Positions 1 to 7,403 of a stretch of 64,000 nucleotides of DNA are shown in pieces. The stretch comes from SIRX01 sp965213905. Lineage in GTDB: Bacteria; Actinomycetota; Rubrobacteria; Rubrobacterales; Rubrobacteraceae. Every line of letters starts with the position of its first letter. Position 1 is the stretch's first letter. Made by a program: the position numbers and the translations under genes. Location: the NCBI GenBank assembly GCA_965213905.1, contig OZ243922.1:186001-250000 (forward strand), written 5' to 3'. The notes below the pieces were generated by a model. That model had not been told where the DNA came from. It did not search any database and was given only the letters and a program-made list of their open reading frames with translations.

Positions 1-1138
1 TCCCCTCGCCGGTCTTTGCCGAGACCGGGACCGTCACCGTGTCGCCCCCGTAAGACTCCGGCACCAGTTCCCTCTCGGAGAGCTGGCCCAGGACCCGGTC
101 CGGGTTTGCGTTCGGCACGTCTATCTTGTTGAGCGCCACGACCAGCGGCACGCCGGCGGCCCGGGAGTGCTCTATGGCCTCCTGGGTCTGCGGCATGATG
201 CCGTCGTCCGCCGCAACGACCAGCACCACGACATCCGTAACCTTCGCCCCGCGGGCCCGCATCTCGGTGAACGCCTCGTGGCCCGGCGTGTCCACAAACG
301 TGATGCTCCGCCCGTCGCTCTCGACCTGGTAGGCGCCGATGTGCTGCGTAATGCCCCCGGCCTCGCCGGACTGCACGTTCTCTTTGCGGATGTGGTCTAG
401 CAGCGAAGTCTTGCCGTGGTCAACGTGGCCCATCACCGTCACGACCGGCGGTTTCTCTACCAAGTCTTCCGGCGAGTCTTCGGGCAGTACCTCTTCTAGC
501 GCGGGCTCCTCGATAGCCCCGACTTCGACCTCGACGCCGAGCTCTTCGGCGACGAGCTCTATCTCTTCAATAGAAAGCGTCTGGGTAACGGTGCGCATCT
601 CGCCCAGGCCCATCAAAACCGTGATGATCCGGGCCGGAGGCACGCCCACGGCGTCTGCAATGTCTTTGACCGTGGCCCCCGGCTCGACCCGGACGGCGGT
701 GGATTCTTTCTCCTCCACCGGCTCCGGCGCCTGACGTGGCTCCTTCGGCCGCGCCGGCGCGGGGCTCGGACGCGGGCCGCGGTTCGTGGCGCTCGCGTCT
801 ATTACAACCCGGCGGCGCTTTTTGCCGCCGCCTTTGGGCTTTTGGCCTTCACCTTCGGGGACGGAGACCGGTGGCTCGGCCGGGGCTTCGGTGGCGGTGG
901 CGCTGTGCCCGGACTTCTCCGCCGCCTCGCGGACCTCTTCGGCTTCTTCCTCCTGCGCCTCGGTACGGCCGTTCGGAACCTCCACCGGCTGGCCGTTGCC
1001 GAAAACTTCCTCGTAAACCGTGTCCTCGACCGAGGCCGAGTGGTGGCTCACGTTGACACCGGCCTCGTTAAGGCGTCCGATGACCTCTTTATTGTTCAGG
1101 CCCAGTTCTTTTGCTATCTCATGTACGCGCTTACTCAT
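1..1138 (-). CDS. infB: Translation initiation factor IF-2, N-terminal part (cut by window edge)
   Basis: IF-2 is the GTPase that brings initiator tRNA to the 30S subunit and promotes subunit joining. About 379 N-terminal residues are visible. They contain an IF2_N helical motif at the start (MSKRVHEIAKELG), a Lys/Arg/Pro-rich linker, a second IF2_N-like segment around residues 145-200, and the G domain with G1 GHVDHGKT near residue 231, G3 DTPGH near 283 and G4 NKID near 335. The remainder of the G domain and domains II-IV lie beyond position 1. The ATG overlaps the end of nusA by 8 bp, so the two genes are translationally coupled in the rimP-nusA-infB operon. The ylxR gene that often sits between nusA and infB is absent. 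Confidence 0.97.
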   Translation of the reverse strand, partial: MSKRVHEIAKELGLNNKEVIGRLNEAGVNVSHHSASVEDTVYEEVFGNGQPVEVPNGRTEAQEEEAEEVREAAEKSGHSATATEAPAEPPVSVPEGEGQKPKGGGKKRRRVVIDASATNRGPRPSPAPARPKEPRQAPEPVEEKESTAVRVEPGATVKDIADAVGVPPARIITVLMGLGEMRTVTQTLSIEEIELVAEELGVEVEVGAIEEPALEEVLPEDSPEDLVEKPPVVTVMGHVDHGKTSLLDHIRKENVQSGEAGGITQHIGAYQVESDGRSITFVDTPGHEAFTEMRARGAKVTDVVVLVVAADDGIMPQTQEAIEHSRAAGVPLVVALNKIDVPNANPDRVLGQLSERELVPESYGGDTVTVPVSAKTGEG

Positions 1139-2264
1139 CCGCAACCCCCTGCGAGCCTTCCACCAGGTTCTCGAACTCGGCGGCCTGCGCCTGGTGCGAG
1201 GGGATGCCGCAAAACAACGAGTCCGGCAGCGCCATGTTGGCACACCGCCGGCCGTTGCTGAGAACCGCCCGACAGCGGTGCATCGTGGAGTCTTCCTCCG
1301 GCTCCCAATCCTCTTCACCTTCGTATTCTATGGCCTGGCTTTCGGGCTTAATGTCTATTTTCCAGTCGGTCAGTTTGACGGCGAGGCGGGCGTTCTGGCC
1401 CTCCCGTCCGATGGCGAGCGAGAGTTGGTCGTCCGGGACGATCACCTCCGCCATCTGCTCGTCTTCATCCAGGTAGACCTCCCGCACCCGCGCCGGCGAA
1501 AGCGCCTTCGCGATAAACCGGGCCGGGTCCGGGTCCCACTGGATGATGTCTATTTTCTCGTTACGGAGTTCCGAAACGACGGCCCGCACGCGGCTGCCCC
1601 GCGGCCCGACGCACGCCCCGACCGGGTCTATCCCGGTCTCGTTGGACCACACGGCGACCTTTGAACGCAGCCCGGCTTCCCGGGCGACGGCCTTCACCTC
1701 GACGAGACCGTCGTAGATCTCCGGTACTTCCAACCGGAACAGCTCTTGCAACAACCCTTCGTGCCGGCGGCTGACCACCAGGCTTGGGCCGCGGCCGGGC
1801 TCCCGGATCTCCGAGAGGTAAACCTTGATTCGCTGCCCGTTTTCGTAGCGTTCGTTCGGCACCTGCTCGCTGGCCGGCAGTATCGCCTCGACCCGTCCGA
1901 GGTCCACCAGCGTCATCCGGCGGTGCGCCTGCTGGACGATGCCCGTAACCACATCACCCATCCGCTCCCCGTACTCTTCGAGGAGCTGCTCGTTGTTGAT
2001 CTCGTTGAGGCGCTGGTAGAACGTCTGGCGCATGACCTGGGCCGCGATGCGCGTAAAGTCGTCGGGCGTTATGTCTTCGTCTTCCCTCATCACCCGCAAC
2101 TCGCCGGTCTGCTCGTCCAGGACGACCTCGGCGCCTTCCTCGGCCTCTTCCCGGCCCTCGTAAGCCGCGAGAAGGGACTCCTCCAAAACGGCCTTGACCG
2201 TCTCGAACGGTATGCCTTTGTCCGTCTCTATCTCGTGTAGTGCTGAAAGTAGTGCTGCGTTCAT
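1131..2264 (-). CDS. nusA: Transcription termination/antitermination factor NusA with a C-terminal Cys/His finger
   Basis: NusA binds RNA polymerase and modulates pausing, intrinsic termination and antitermination. The 377-residue protein has the N-terminal polymerase-binding domain (residues 1-120), an S1 domain (about 125-195) and tandem KH domains (about 200-310, with the GPRGSR and AIGREGQNARLA loops). After the KH region comes an acidic linker and, at residues 328-360, a C-x9-C-x10-C-x4-H arrangement (RCRAVLSNGRRC... FCGIPSH) typical of small zinc-binding knuckles. The metal-binding role is inferred. The acidic repeats of enterobacterial NusA are absent, as is normal outside Proteobacteria. 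It lies 2 bp downstream of rimP and overlaps infB. Confidence 0.96.
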   Translation of the reverse strand: MNAALLSALHEIETDKGIPFETVKAVLEESLLAAYEGREEAEEGAEVVLDEQTGELRVMREDEDITPDDFTRIAAQVMRQTFYQRLNEINNEQLLEEYGERMGDVVTGIVQQAHRRMTLVDLGRVEAILPASEQVPNERYENGQRIKVYLSEIREPGRGPSLVVSRRHEGLLQELFRLEVPEIYDGLVEVKAVAREAGLRSKVAVWSNETGIDPVGACVGPRGSRVRAVVSELRNEKIDIIQWDPDPARFIAKALSPARVREVYLDEDEQMAEVIVPDDQLSLAIGREGQNARLAVKLTDWKIDIKPESQAIEYEGEEDWEPEEDSTMHRCRAVLSNGRRCANMALPDSLFCGIPSHQAQAAEFENLVEGSQGVADE

Positions 2265-2266
2265 TC

Positions 2267-2698
2267 TTATATTTCCTCCTTGAGGTGCGCCCGGCTGATG
2301 GAGTCAAACGGTAACTCCACCTCCGGCTCCCCCATAGAGAGTTGTAGTGCAAAGCTGTCTTTTTCGGCCCGCGTAATGGTCCCGGTAAAGTTTCGTTGTC
2401 CCTCGATAGGCTCCGCAACTTTGACCTTGGCCTCGTGCCCGACAAAACGCCGGAAGTGATGCGGCTTCGTCAGCGGCCGACCTATCCCCGGCGAAGAAAC
2501 TTCGAGGGGGCCATCGTAGCCTTCGGTGTCCAGCGCGGGCGAAACCGCGGAGGCCACCCGCGAGCAGAACTCGTGGTCTACGGTTCCGTCTTCCCGGTCC
2601 ACGAGCAGGGTCAACAGGTATCCCTCCGAAAAACGAGCCTCTACGAGCTCCGCTTCTTCCGGCAGGTGATCCTCTATGGCCTGCGTCAGTTTATCTAT
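2267..2698 (-). CDS. rimP: Ribosome maturation factor RimP, start region disrupted
   Basis: RimP is needed for 30S subunit maturation. Family-typical sequence is clear from DKLTQAIEDHLPEE through LEVSSPGIGRPL and RFVGHEAKVKV to the C-terminal SH3-like part. No ATG, GTG or TTG precedes the conserved N-terminus in this frame. The first standard start is a TTG at 2614, which would delete about 28 conserved residues. The frame opens after a TGA at 2716, and ATA codons (2713, 2698) and a CTG (2689) are the only upstream options. A GTG at 2717 fits a normal N-terminus but is out of phase, because GATA is duplicated at 2692-2699; with one GATA copy the GTG frame runs straight into RimP. The true start is therefore uncertain, and the given end simply marks the ATA before Asp-Lys-Leu. 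Confidence 0.8.
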   Translation of the reverse strand: MDKLTQAIEDHLPEEAELVEARFSEGYLLTLLVDREDGTVDHEFCSRVASAVSPALDTEGYDGPLEVSSPGIGRPLTKPHHFRRFVGHEAKVKVAEPIEGQRNFTGTITRAEKDSFALQLSMGEPEVELPFDSISRAHLKEEI

Positions 2699-2699
2699 C
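2692..2699 (-). repeat. 4-bp tandem duplication (GATAGATA) at the rimP start
   Basis: Read on the minus strand, the GTG at 2717 translates as MNTDGTDR and then TAA. Removing one GATA restores MNTDGTDKLTQAIED, a normal RimP N-terminus. A slippage duplication, or an assembly error, explains the broken frame. Confidence 0.75.
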
Positions 2700-2732
2700 C
2701 GTGCCGTCGGTATTCACCTCGTTTTAGACGTT

Positions 2733-2764
2733 AAAAAAGCAACGGGTCCGGTGGGACCCCTTGC
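2733..2764 (-). terminator. Intrinsic terminator/attenuator in the rimP-nusA-infB leader
   Basis: On the minus strand GCAA-G-GGGTCC, a CACC loop, then GGACCC-G-TTGC form a 10-bp stem with one G-G mismatch, followed immediately by TTTTTT. The hairpin lies between the promoter at 2782-2809 and rimP. No minus-strand gene precedes it, so it can only act on the leader transcript. Confidence 0.8.
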
Positions 2765-2781
2765 TCCAACACACCCTATGG

Positions 2782-2809
2782 ATTATACAGTAGAGTATGT
2801 AGGTTACAA
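2782..2809 (-). promoter_or_regulatory. Sigma-A-type promoter for rimP-nusA-infB
   Basis: The minus strand shows TTGTAA (2809-2804), a 16-bp spacer and a consensus TATAAT (2787-2782). Transcription would begin near 2775, about ten bases before the attenuator hairpin. Confidence 0.7.
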
Positions 2810-2815
2810 GGAACT

Positions 2816-2859
2816 CCACCAGCAACTACACACAGTCACTTTGTCTGTGCATATGGTGG
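2816..2859. promoter_or_regulatory. Inverted repeat between rimP and vapB, possible operator
   Basis: CCACCA (2816-2821) and TGGTGG (2854-2859) enclose CACAG (2831-2835) and CTGTG (2845-2849). VapB-type antitoxins usually autorepress from inverted repeats just upstream of their gene. The site also abuts the rimP -35 region. The role is inferred only. Confidence 0.35.
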
Positions 2860-2869
2860 TGTTTTTAGC

Positions 2870-3100
2870 GTGGCTACTACGATACAGATTCGCAACGTAT
2901 CCGAGGAGTTGCATCGTGCGCTGAAGGTTCGTGCCACTCTGGGCGGCACGAACCTCTCAGAATATTTGCTGGCCGAGATAGAGCAAGTAGCGATCAAGCC
3001 TACGCTCGGCGAACTGATGGACCGTTTGGGGAGAGAAGAGCCGGTCGAACTAGGCGAGCCACCGGCGGCTATTATCCGGCGTCACCGGGACGTCGAGTAG
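2870..3100 (+). CDS. vapB: VapB/FitA-type ribbon-helix-helix antitoxin
   Basis: This 76-residue protein starts at a GTG preceded by GGTGGTG. Its N-terminus, TTIQIRNVSEELHRALKVRA, is the typical ribbon-helix-helix DNA-binding segment of FitA/VapB antitoxins, followed by LSEYLLAEIEQ and a flexible Glu/Pro-rich tail that would bind the PIN toxin. It would repress its own promoter and neutralise VapC. The partner toxin directly downstream is broken, so this looks like an orphan or decaying antitoxin. It is one of only two plus-strand genes in the left 58 kb, consistent with an inserted small module. Confidence 0.8.
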   Translation: MATTIQIRNVSEELHRALKVRATLGGTNLSEYLLAEIEQVAIKPTLGELMDRLGREEPVELGEPPAAIIRRHRDVE

Positions 3101-3106
3101 TATCAG

Positions 3107-3207
3107 ATGATAGTATTAGACGCCTCGGCCGCGGTTGATACGCTGCTCAACTTTCAGCCCAACGCGTTGCGGATGCGTCTTTGCACATAGCAAAGGTCGA
3201 ACTCTAA
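3107..3207 (+). pseudogene. vapC: Remnant of a VapC PIN-domain toxin
   Basis: Six bases after vapB, an ATG opens MIVLDASAAVDTLL, the standard VapC N-terminus with the first PIN aspartate, but a TAG stops it after 27 residues. In another frame the following bases read DASLHIAKVEL and stop, which resembles VapC C-termini. A functional toxin needs about 130 residues and three or four acidic residues. The gene therefore has a large internal deletion with frameshift, and no PIN active site can form. Confidence 0.7.
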
Positions 3208-3228
3208 AGGTAACCGGCAGGCCGGCGT

Positions 3229-4302
3229 TTACTTCCTGCCGTCTTTGCCTATCTCCTCGAAGAGGGCGTCGAAGATGTCGTCGCGCTCTACTTTGCGTAG
3301 GGGCTCGCCTTTAGAGAAGATGACGCCGTCGTCTTTACCGCCGGCCACGCCGTAGTCGGCGTCGCGGGCTTCGCCGGGGCCGTTGACAATGCAGCCCATC
3401 ACGGCGACGGTGAAGTGGTCCTCGTAGTGCTTGAGGGCGTTTTCGACTTTGCTAGCCATCCCGATCACGTCGAAGCCTAAAGTGCGGGCGCAGCTCGGGC
3501 AGGCGATAACGTTTGGGCCGCGATGCCGGAGGTCCAACGAGGAGAGGATCTGGTACGCCACCGGGATCTCCTCGACCGGGTCTTCGGCGAGCGAGACGCG
3601 GATGGTGTCCCCGATGCCGTACGGCAGTAGCTGTCCAAAGGCAGCGGCCGTCTTGATGGCGCCGTTGACCTTCGTGCCGGCTTCGGTTACGCCCAGGTGC
3701 AGCGGGGCGTCGGAGTGCTCGCGGAACTTGCGGTTTGCCTCGACCATCTCGGGGACGTGGCTGGCTTTTAGCGAGACCTTGAAGTTGTAGAAGTCCATCT
3801 CCTCGGCGATCTCGACCTTCTGCACCGCGCTCGCCACGAGGGCTTCTTCTTTGGGCAGGTCCCAGAAACGCTTCTCGACGGAGCCGGAGTTGACCCCGAT
3901 GCGCATGGCGATGTCTTTCTCCTGGCATTTTTCTATGACCTGCCGGTATCGGTCGTCGCTGCCGACGTTGCCGGGGTTGATGCGGACGCAGGCCGCCCCG
4001 GCGTCAGCGGCGCCCAAAGCCATGCGGTAGTCGAAGTGGATGTCGGCGATCAGGGGTATTGGAGAGCGCCACACGACCTCCCGAAAGCCGTTTAGAGCCT
4101 TAGAGCCGTTTACCGAAACGCGCACCAGGTCGGCGCCCGCGGCGTTCAGGTCGTAGACCTGCTGAACGGTTTCCTCTACCTCGTAGGTCATGGTATTGGT
4201 CATGGACTGGACGGCGATCCGGGCTCCCCCGCCGATAGGCACGTCACCGACTTTTATCTGCCGGCTCGTGACCGGGCGCTCTCTTACCGCTGTCTCTGTC
4301 AT
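3229..4302 (-). CDS. ispG: 4-hydroxy-3-methylbut-2-enyl diphosphate synthase
   Basis: IspG (GcpE) is the [4Fe-4S] enzyme converting MEcPP to HMBPP in the MEP isoprenoid pathway. The 357-residue sequence shows the TIM-barrel N-terminus (GARIAVQSMTNT, DLVRVSVN) and the C-terminal cluster domain. Cluster cysteines are visible in CPSCARTLG near residue 266 and MGCIVNGPGEA near 302. Length matches the short, two-domain bacterial form. It is the last gene of the uppS-cdsA-dxr-rseP-ispG series, and grouping with dxr places two MEP steps together. The ATG was chosen because it gives the expected short N-terminal leader before the conserved SRQIKVGDVPIGG. Confidence 0.96.
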   Translation of the reverse strand: MTETAVRERPVTSRQIKVGDVPIGGGARIAVQSMTNTMTYEVEETVQQVYDLNAAGADLVRVSVNGSKALNGFREVVWRSPIPLIADIHFDYRMALGAADAGAACVRINPGNVGSDDRYRQVIEKCQEKDIAMRIGVNSGSVEKRFWDLPKEEALVASAVQKVEIAEEMDFYNFKVSLKASHVPEMVEANRKFREHSDAPLHLGVTEAGTKVNGAIKTAAAFGQLLPYGIGDTIRVSLAEDPVEEIPVAYQILSSLDLRHRGPNVIACPSCARTLGFDVIGMASKVENALKHYEDHFTVAVMGCIVNGPGEARDADYGVAGGKDDGVIFSKGEPLRKVERDDIFDALFEEIGKDGRK

Positions 4303-4343
4303 GTATTAAAGGCTCCTCGTCGGGTGCTGAATGTACTCTAAGT

Positions 4344-5408
4344 CTATCGTGGGATAAACGGCTGTCCCTCGATGATTCTACTAATATCCGCGTAGGTTGC
4401 GAATAAAAACAGCGTCAACATCAACGCGAGCCCCAGGAACGCGACCTTGCCCATCGTCTCCGCGCTGACGGGTTTACCGATGACTTTCTCGACCGCTATA
4501 AAGAGCAGATGCCCGCCGTCGAGCGGCAGTATCGGGAGCAAGTTCATTATCCCCAGAATCAAGCTTATGAACGCCAAAAGCATCGGGAAAAACCCCAGCG
4601 CCACCGACTCGCTGCTCGCCCCGACGATGCCCACCGGCCCGTTGACGTTCTCGAAGAAATCCAGCTCTCCGGTAATCAACATGTAGATCCCGTCGAAGTA
4701 CGCCCCGATCAGGGTAACCGTACGTTCGATGCCTAGCCCGAGCGACTGCACGGGACCCGGTGAGACCTTCTCCGCTACGGGCGCCACACCAACGATGGCA
4801 GCCCCGGGGATATCCGGATCTTCTGAGAGGTCCCCGGTAAACGTACGCTCGGTTCCGTCGCGCTCGACGATGAGCGTAACGTCGTCGCCCGGTTCTTTTG
4901 CACTAACGGTACTCTGAAATTCCCGCCACTCCCCCGTCGTGGTGCCGTTTACGCTGACGATCTGGTCTCCAGGCTCTACGCCGGCCTGGGCGGCGAACGT
5001 GCCGGACTCCACCCGATCCACCTCAGTGGTGACGTTCGTCGTACCAGAGACGGCAAAAACGGCGGTCAGGATAAAAACGCAAGCCACAATGTTGACCGCT
5101 GGCCCGGCAAAAATGATCAAAGCCCGCTTCCAGGGCGGCTTTGCCGGGTAGGTGTCCGGACCCAACTCCCCCTTCTGCGCGGCCACACTCCCGATGTCCT
5201 CCATGCCGGCCATCTTCGCAAACCCCCCCAAGAGTATTATGCGAAAAGAGTAGGTTGTTTGGCCGAATTTCTTTTTGAGGATGGCGGGGCCGAAGCCGAC
5301 GCCAAACTCGTCTACGCGGACGCCGAGGGCTTTGGCCGTGAGCATGTGGCCCAGTTCGTGGATGACGATCAGGAATATAAAGCCGAGCAGCGCGATCAGG
5401 ACGGTCAT
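4344..5408 (-). CDS. rseP: Site-2 intramembrane zinc metalloprotease RseP
   Basis: The 354-residue membrane protein is an M50 family protease that cleaves membrane-bound anti-sigma factors or signal-peptide remnants. The zinc site HELGH is at residues 17-21 in the first transmembrane helix. A PDZ domain spans roughly 130-220 (GVEPGDQIVSVNG), and the third ligand lies in LLPILPLDGGHLL near residue 296 before the last helices. The open frame continues upstream, but that part is antisense to dxr coding. The ATG at 5408 overlaps the dxr stop as ATGA and gives a normal RseP N-terminus. Standard neighbours are dxr and ispG. Confidence 0.95.
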   Translation of the reverse strand: MTVLIALLGFIFLIVIHELGHMLTAKALGVRVDEFGVGFGPAILKKKFGQTTYSFRIILLGGFAKMAGMEDIGSVAAQKGELGPDTYPAKPPWKRALIIFAGPAVNIVACVFILTAVFAVSGTTNVTTEVDRVESGTFAAQAGVEPGDQIVSVNGTTTGEWREFQSTVSAKEPGDDVTLIVERDGTERTFTGDLSEDPDIPGAAIVGVAPVAEKVSPGPVQSLGLGIERTVTLIGAYFDGIYMLITGELDFFENVNGPVGIVGASSESVALGFFPMLLAFISLILGIMNLLPILPLDGGHLLFIAVEKVIGKPVSAETMGKVAFLGLALMLTLFLFATYADISRIIEGQPFIPR

Positions 5409-6547
5409 CCGGCTACACCTTCTATGTGGCGACGGGTCTCTTCTCTGGCCCAGCCGTTCACGGCTTCTATTGCTTCCATGCTCTGTAAAGCTCCAAACTC
5501 CGGTACTTGTTCGAGGGTACCCTCGATAACGTCGGCTATCTGGAGAAATTTTATCTTGCCGTCCAGGAAGGCGTCCACGGCTATCTCGTTCGCCGCGTTG
5601 AGAGCCACCGGGTACGCCCCGCCGGCCTTGCCTGCCTCGGACGCCAGGGGTAGGCAACGGAACAAGTCGTCGCGGGGCTCGTCAAAAGTCCAGGCAGCCC
5701 CCCCGAAATCTATCGGCTCGGCCCCAACGTCTACCCGTTCCGGATGCAGGATGCCGTAGGAGATCGGCAACCGCATGTCGGGGAGCGCGGCGTGCATTAT
5801 CACCGAGCCATCCTTAAAGATCGCTCCGCCGTGCACGACCGATTGGCGGTGTACGACCACTTTGACGTTCTCGTACGGCACGTCGAAGAGGTAGTGCGCC
5901 TCGATGACTTCGAGGCCCTTATTCATCATCGTGGCGGAGTCTATGGTGATCTTACGCCCCATCTCCCAGGTCGGATGCTTTAGCGCGTCTTCCGGCCCCG
6001 CTTCCAACAACTCACCCTTGTCTTTCTCGAAAAACGGCCCCCCGGAAGCCGTGAGGAGGACTTTGTCTATCTCCTCCGGGTCCCGGCCTTCGAGACACTG
6101 GAAGATGGCGGAGTGCTCGGAGTCTACGGGTATTATGCGGTTACGAGGGGCGAGGTTCATTACCCACTCGCCGCCGACGACGAGGGATTCTTTGTTGGCG
6201 AGCGCGACCAGGTTTCCGGCTTGCAGGGCTCCGACGGTCGCGGGGAGGCCGGCGAACCCGACGATGCCGTTGAGCACCACGTCGGCGGGTTCTGCGGCTA
6301 GTTCCCTGGCGGACCCGGGTCCGGTATTTGCTTTTTTCCCACCGTTGCCGAGCTTTGCGGCGTCGTGTTCTTTTTCGAGGGCCACGTGTTCCACGCCGAA
6401 CTCGGCGGCCTGTTGGGCGAGCAGTTCCGCGTTCGAGTTTGCTGAGAGCCCGGTCACCTCAAAGCGGTCGGGATGGGCGCGGACTACGTCCAGGGCTTGG
6501 CGGCCGATACTGCCGGTGGAGCCCAGTATTGTAAGGCGGCGCTTCAC
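5405..6547 (-). CDS. dxr: 1-deoxy-D-xylulose 5-phosphate reductoisomerase
   Basis: Dxr converts DXP to MEP using NADPH, the committed step of the MEP pathway. The 380-residue product has the nucleotide-binding loop LGSTGSIGRQ at residues 8-17, the metal-binding acidic segment PVDSEHSAIFQCLEG near 142, and MNKGLEVIEAHYLF. The start is GTG with no strong Shine-Dalgarno sequence, and length is typical of the family. It lies 25 bp downstream of cdsA and overlaps rseP by 4 bp, so co-translation is expected. Confidence 0.96.
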   Translation of the reverse strand: MKRRLTILGSTGSIGRQALDVVRAHPDRFEVTGLSANSNAELLAQQAAEFGVEHVALEKEHDAAKLGNGGKKANTGPGSARELAAEPADVVLNGIVGFAGLPATVGALQAGNLVALANKESLVVGGEWVMNLAPRNRIIPVDSEHSAIFQCLEGRDPEEIDKVLLTASGGPFFEKDKGELLEAGPEDALKHPTWEMGRKITIDSATMMNKGLEVIEAHYLFDVPYENVKVVVHRQSVVHGGAIFKDGSVIMHAALPDMRLPISYGILHPERVDVGAEPIDFGGAAWTFDEPRDDLFRCLPLASEAGKAGGAYPVALNAANEIAVDAFLDGKIKFLQIADVIEGTLEQVPEFGALQSMEAIEAVNGWAREETRRHIEGVAG

Positions 6548-6572
6548 GGCAGGGATGTTGTGGGAACGAATT

Positions 6573-7400
6573 TCATAAGAATAGAGAAATATAGTATACC
6601 GCAGGGGCGGTAAACAGTAGGCTGTCTATCCGGTCCAGCATGCCGCCGTGCCCGGGTAGGCTGTCGCCGAGGTCTTTGAGGTCCAGTATGCGTTTGAGTA
6701 TAGACTCGAAAAGGTCGCCGCTCTGGCTGAAGATAGAGACCGCCGCACCCACCAGGGCAGCTTCGGGTAGTCCGAGTTCGAAAAACTCTCTCATGACCCA
6801 ACCGACGACGAAAACTGTTAGCAAAAGCCCGCCGATTGCGCCCTCTAAAGTCTTTTTCGGGCTCAAGCTCGGGAAAAGAGGATGGTTACCCACGAGACGC
6901 CCGGCGAAATAGGCCCCCGAATCGGAGATCCAGGGTCCGACCACCGCAACGAGTATCAGGATGACGCCGGCCTTCAACGGGACGTTCAAGCCGAGGTTTT
7001 GTAGGGGGCCGAGCGAAAACGTGTCTTTGTCTAGTTCGGAGATCAGGCCGAGGTGCGCCATCGGCGCCCCCACCCAGAGTGCCATGAGCAGGATAGCCAG
7101 GAGGGCGCGCAGGGTACGGGCTTCGGCTTTACCCGTAAGCCAGAATAGGGCCCACGGCAAGCTCAGTATGGCGCCGGCGAGGATGCCGGTCGTGCCCCAG
7201 GGGATCGAGAGGAGAACCGGCATGGTGCCGGCTCCCAGGGCGGCCGGGAAGGGTAGAGGCGTCAAAGCCCGGGCCAGTTCGCGGGCGCCGAGGCCGACGA
7301 CGAGAAGGACGACCACCAAGACCGCCCAGGTCCCCAACATAATAGCCCCGAGTACGATCGGGGCCAGTATAAGGGCCGTAACGGTACGCCACCGGAGCAT
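6573..7400 (-). CDS. cdsA: Phosphatidate cytidylyltransferase
   Basis: CdsA makes CDP-diacylglycerol from phosphatidic acid and CTP at the membrane. The 275-residue protein is highly hydrophobic with about seven transmembrane segments. It carries the C-terminal family signature: SDSGAYFAGRLVG, then SLSPKKTLEGAIGG, and DLGDSLPGHGGMLDRIDSL. It follows uppS by 3 bp and precedes dxr, the conserved uppS-cdsA-dxr-rseP arrangement that joins envelope lipid and undecaprenyl carrier supply. Confidence 0.95.
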   Translation of the reverse strand: MLRWRTVTALILAPIVLGAIMLGTWAVLVVVLLVVGLGARELARALTPLPFPAALGAGTMPVLLSIPWGTTGILAGAILSLPWALFWLTGKAEARTLRALLAILLMALWVGAPMAHLGLISELDKDTFSLGPLQNLGLNVPLKAGVILILVAVVGPWISDSGAYFAGRLVGNHPLFPSLSPKKTLEGAIGGLLLTVFVVGWVMREFFELGLPEAALVGAAVSIFSQSGDLFESILKRILDLKDLGDSLPGHGGMLDRIDSLLFTAPAVYYISLFL

Positions 7401-7403
7401 GGA

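Noticed and set aside
5409..5657. Upstream extension of rseP
   Set aside because: The extra residues are antisense-phase translation of dxr; the ATG at 5408 gives the normal RseP N-terminus and an ATGA overlap.
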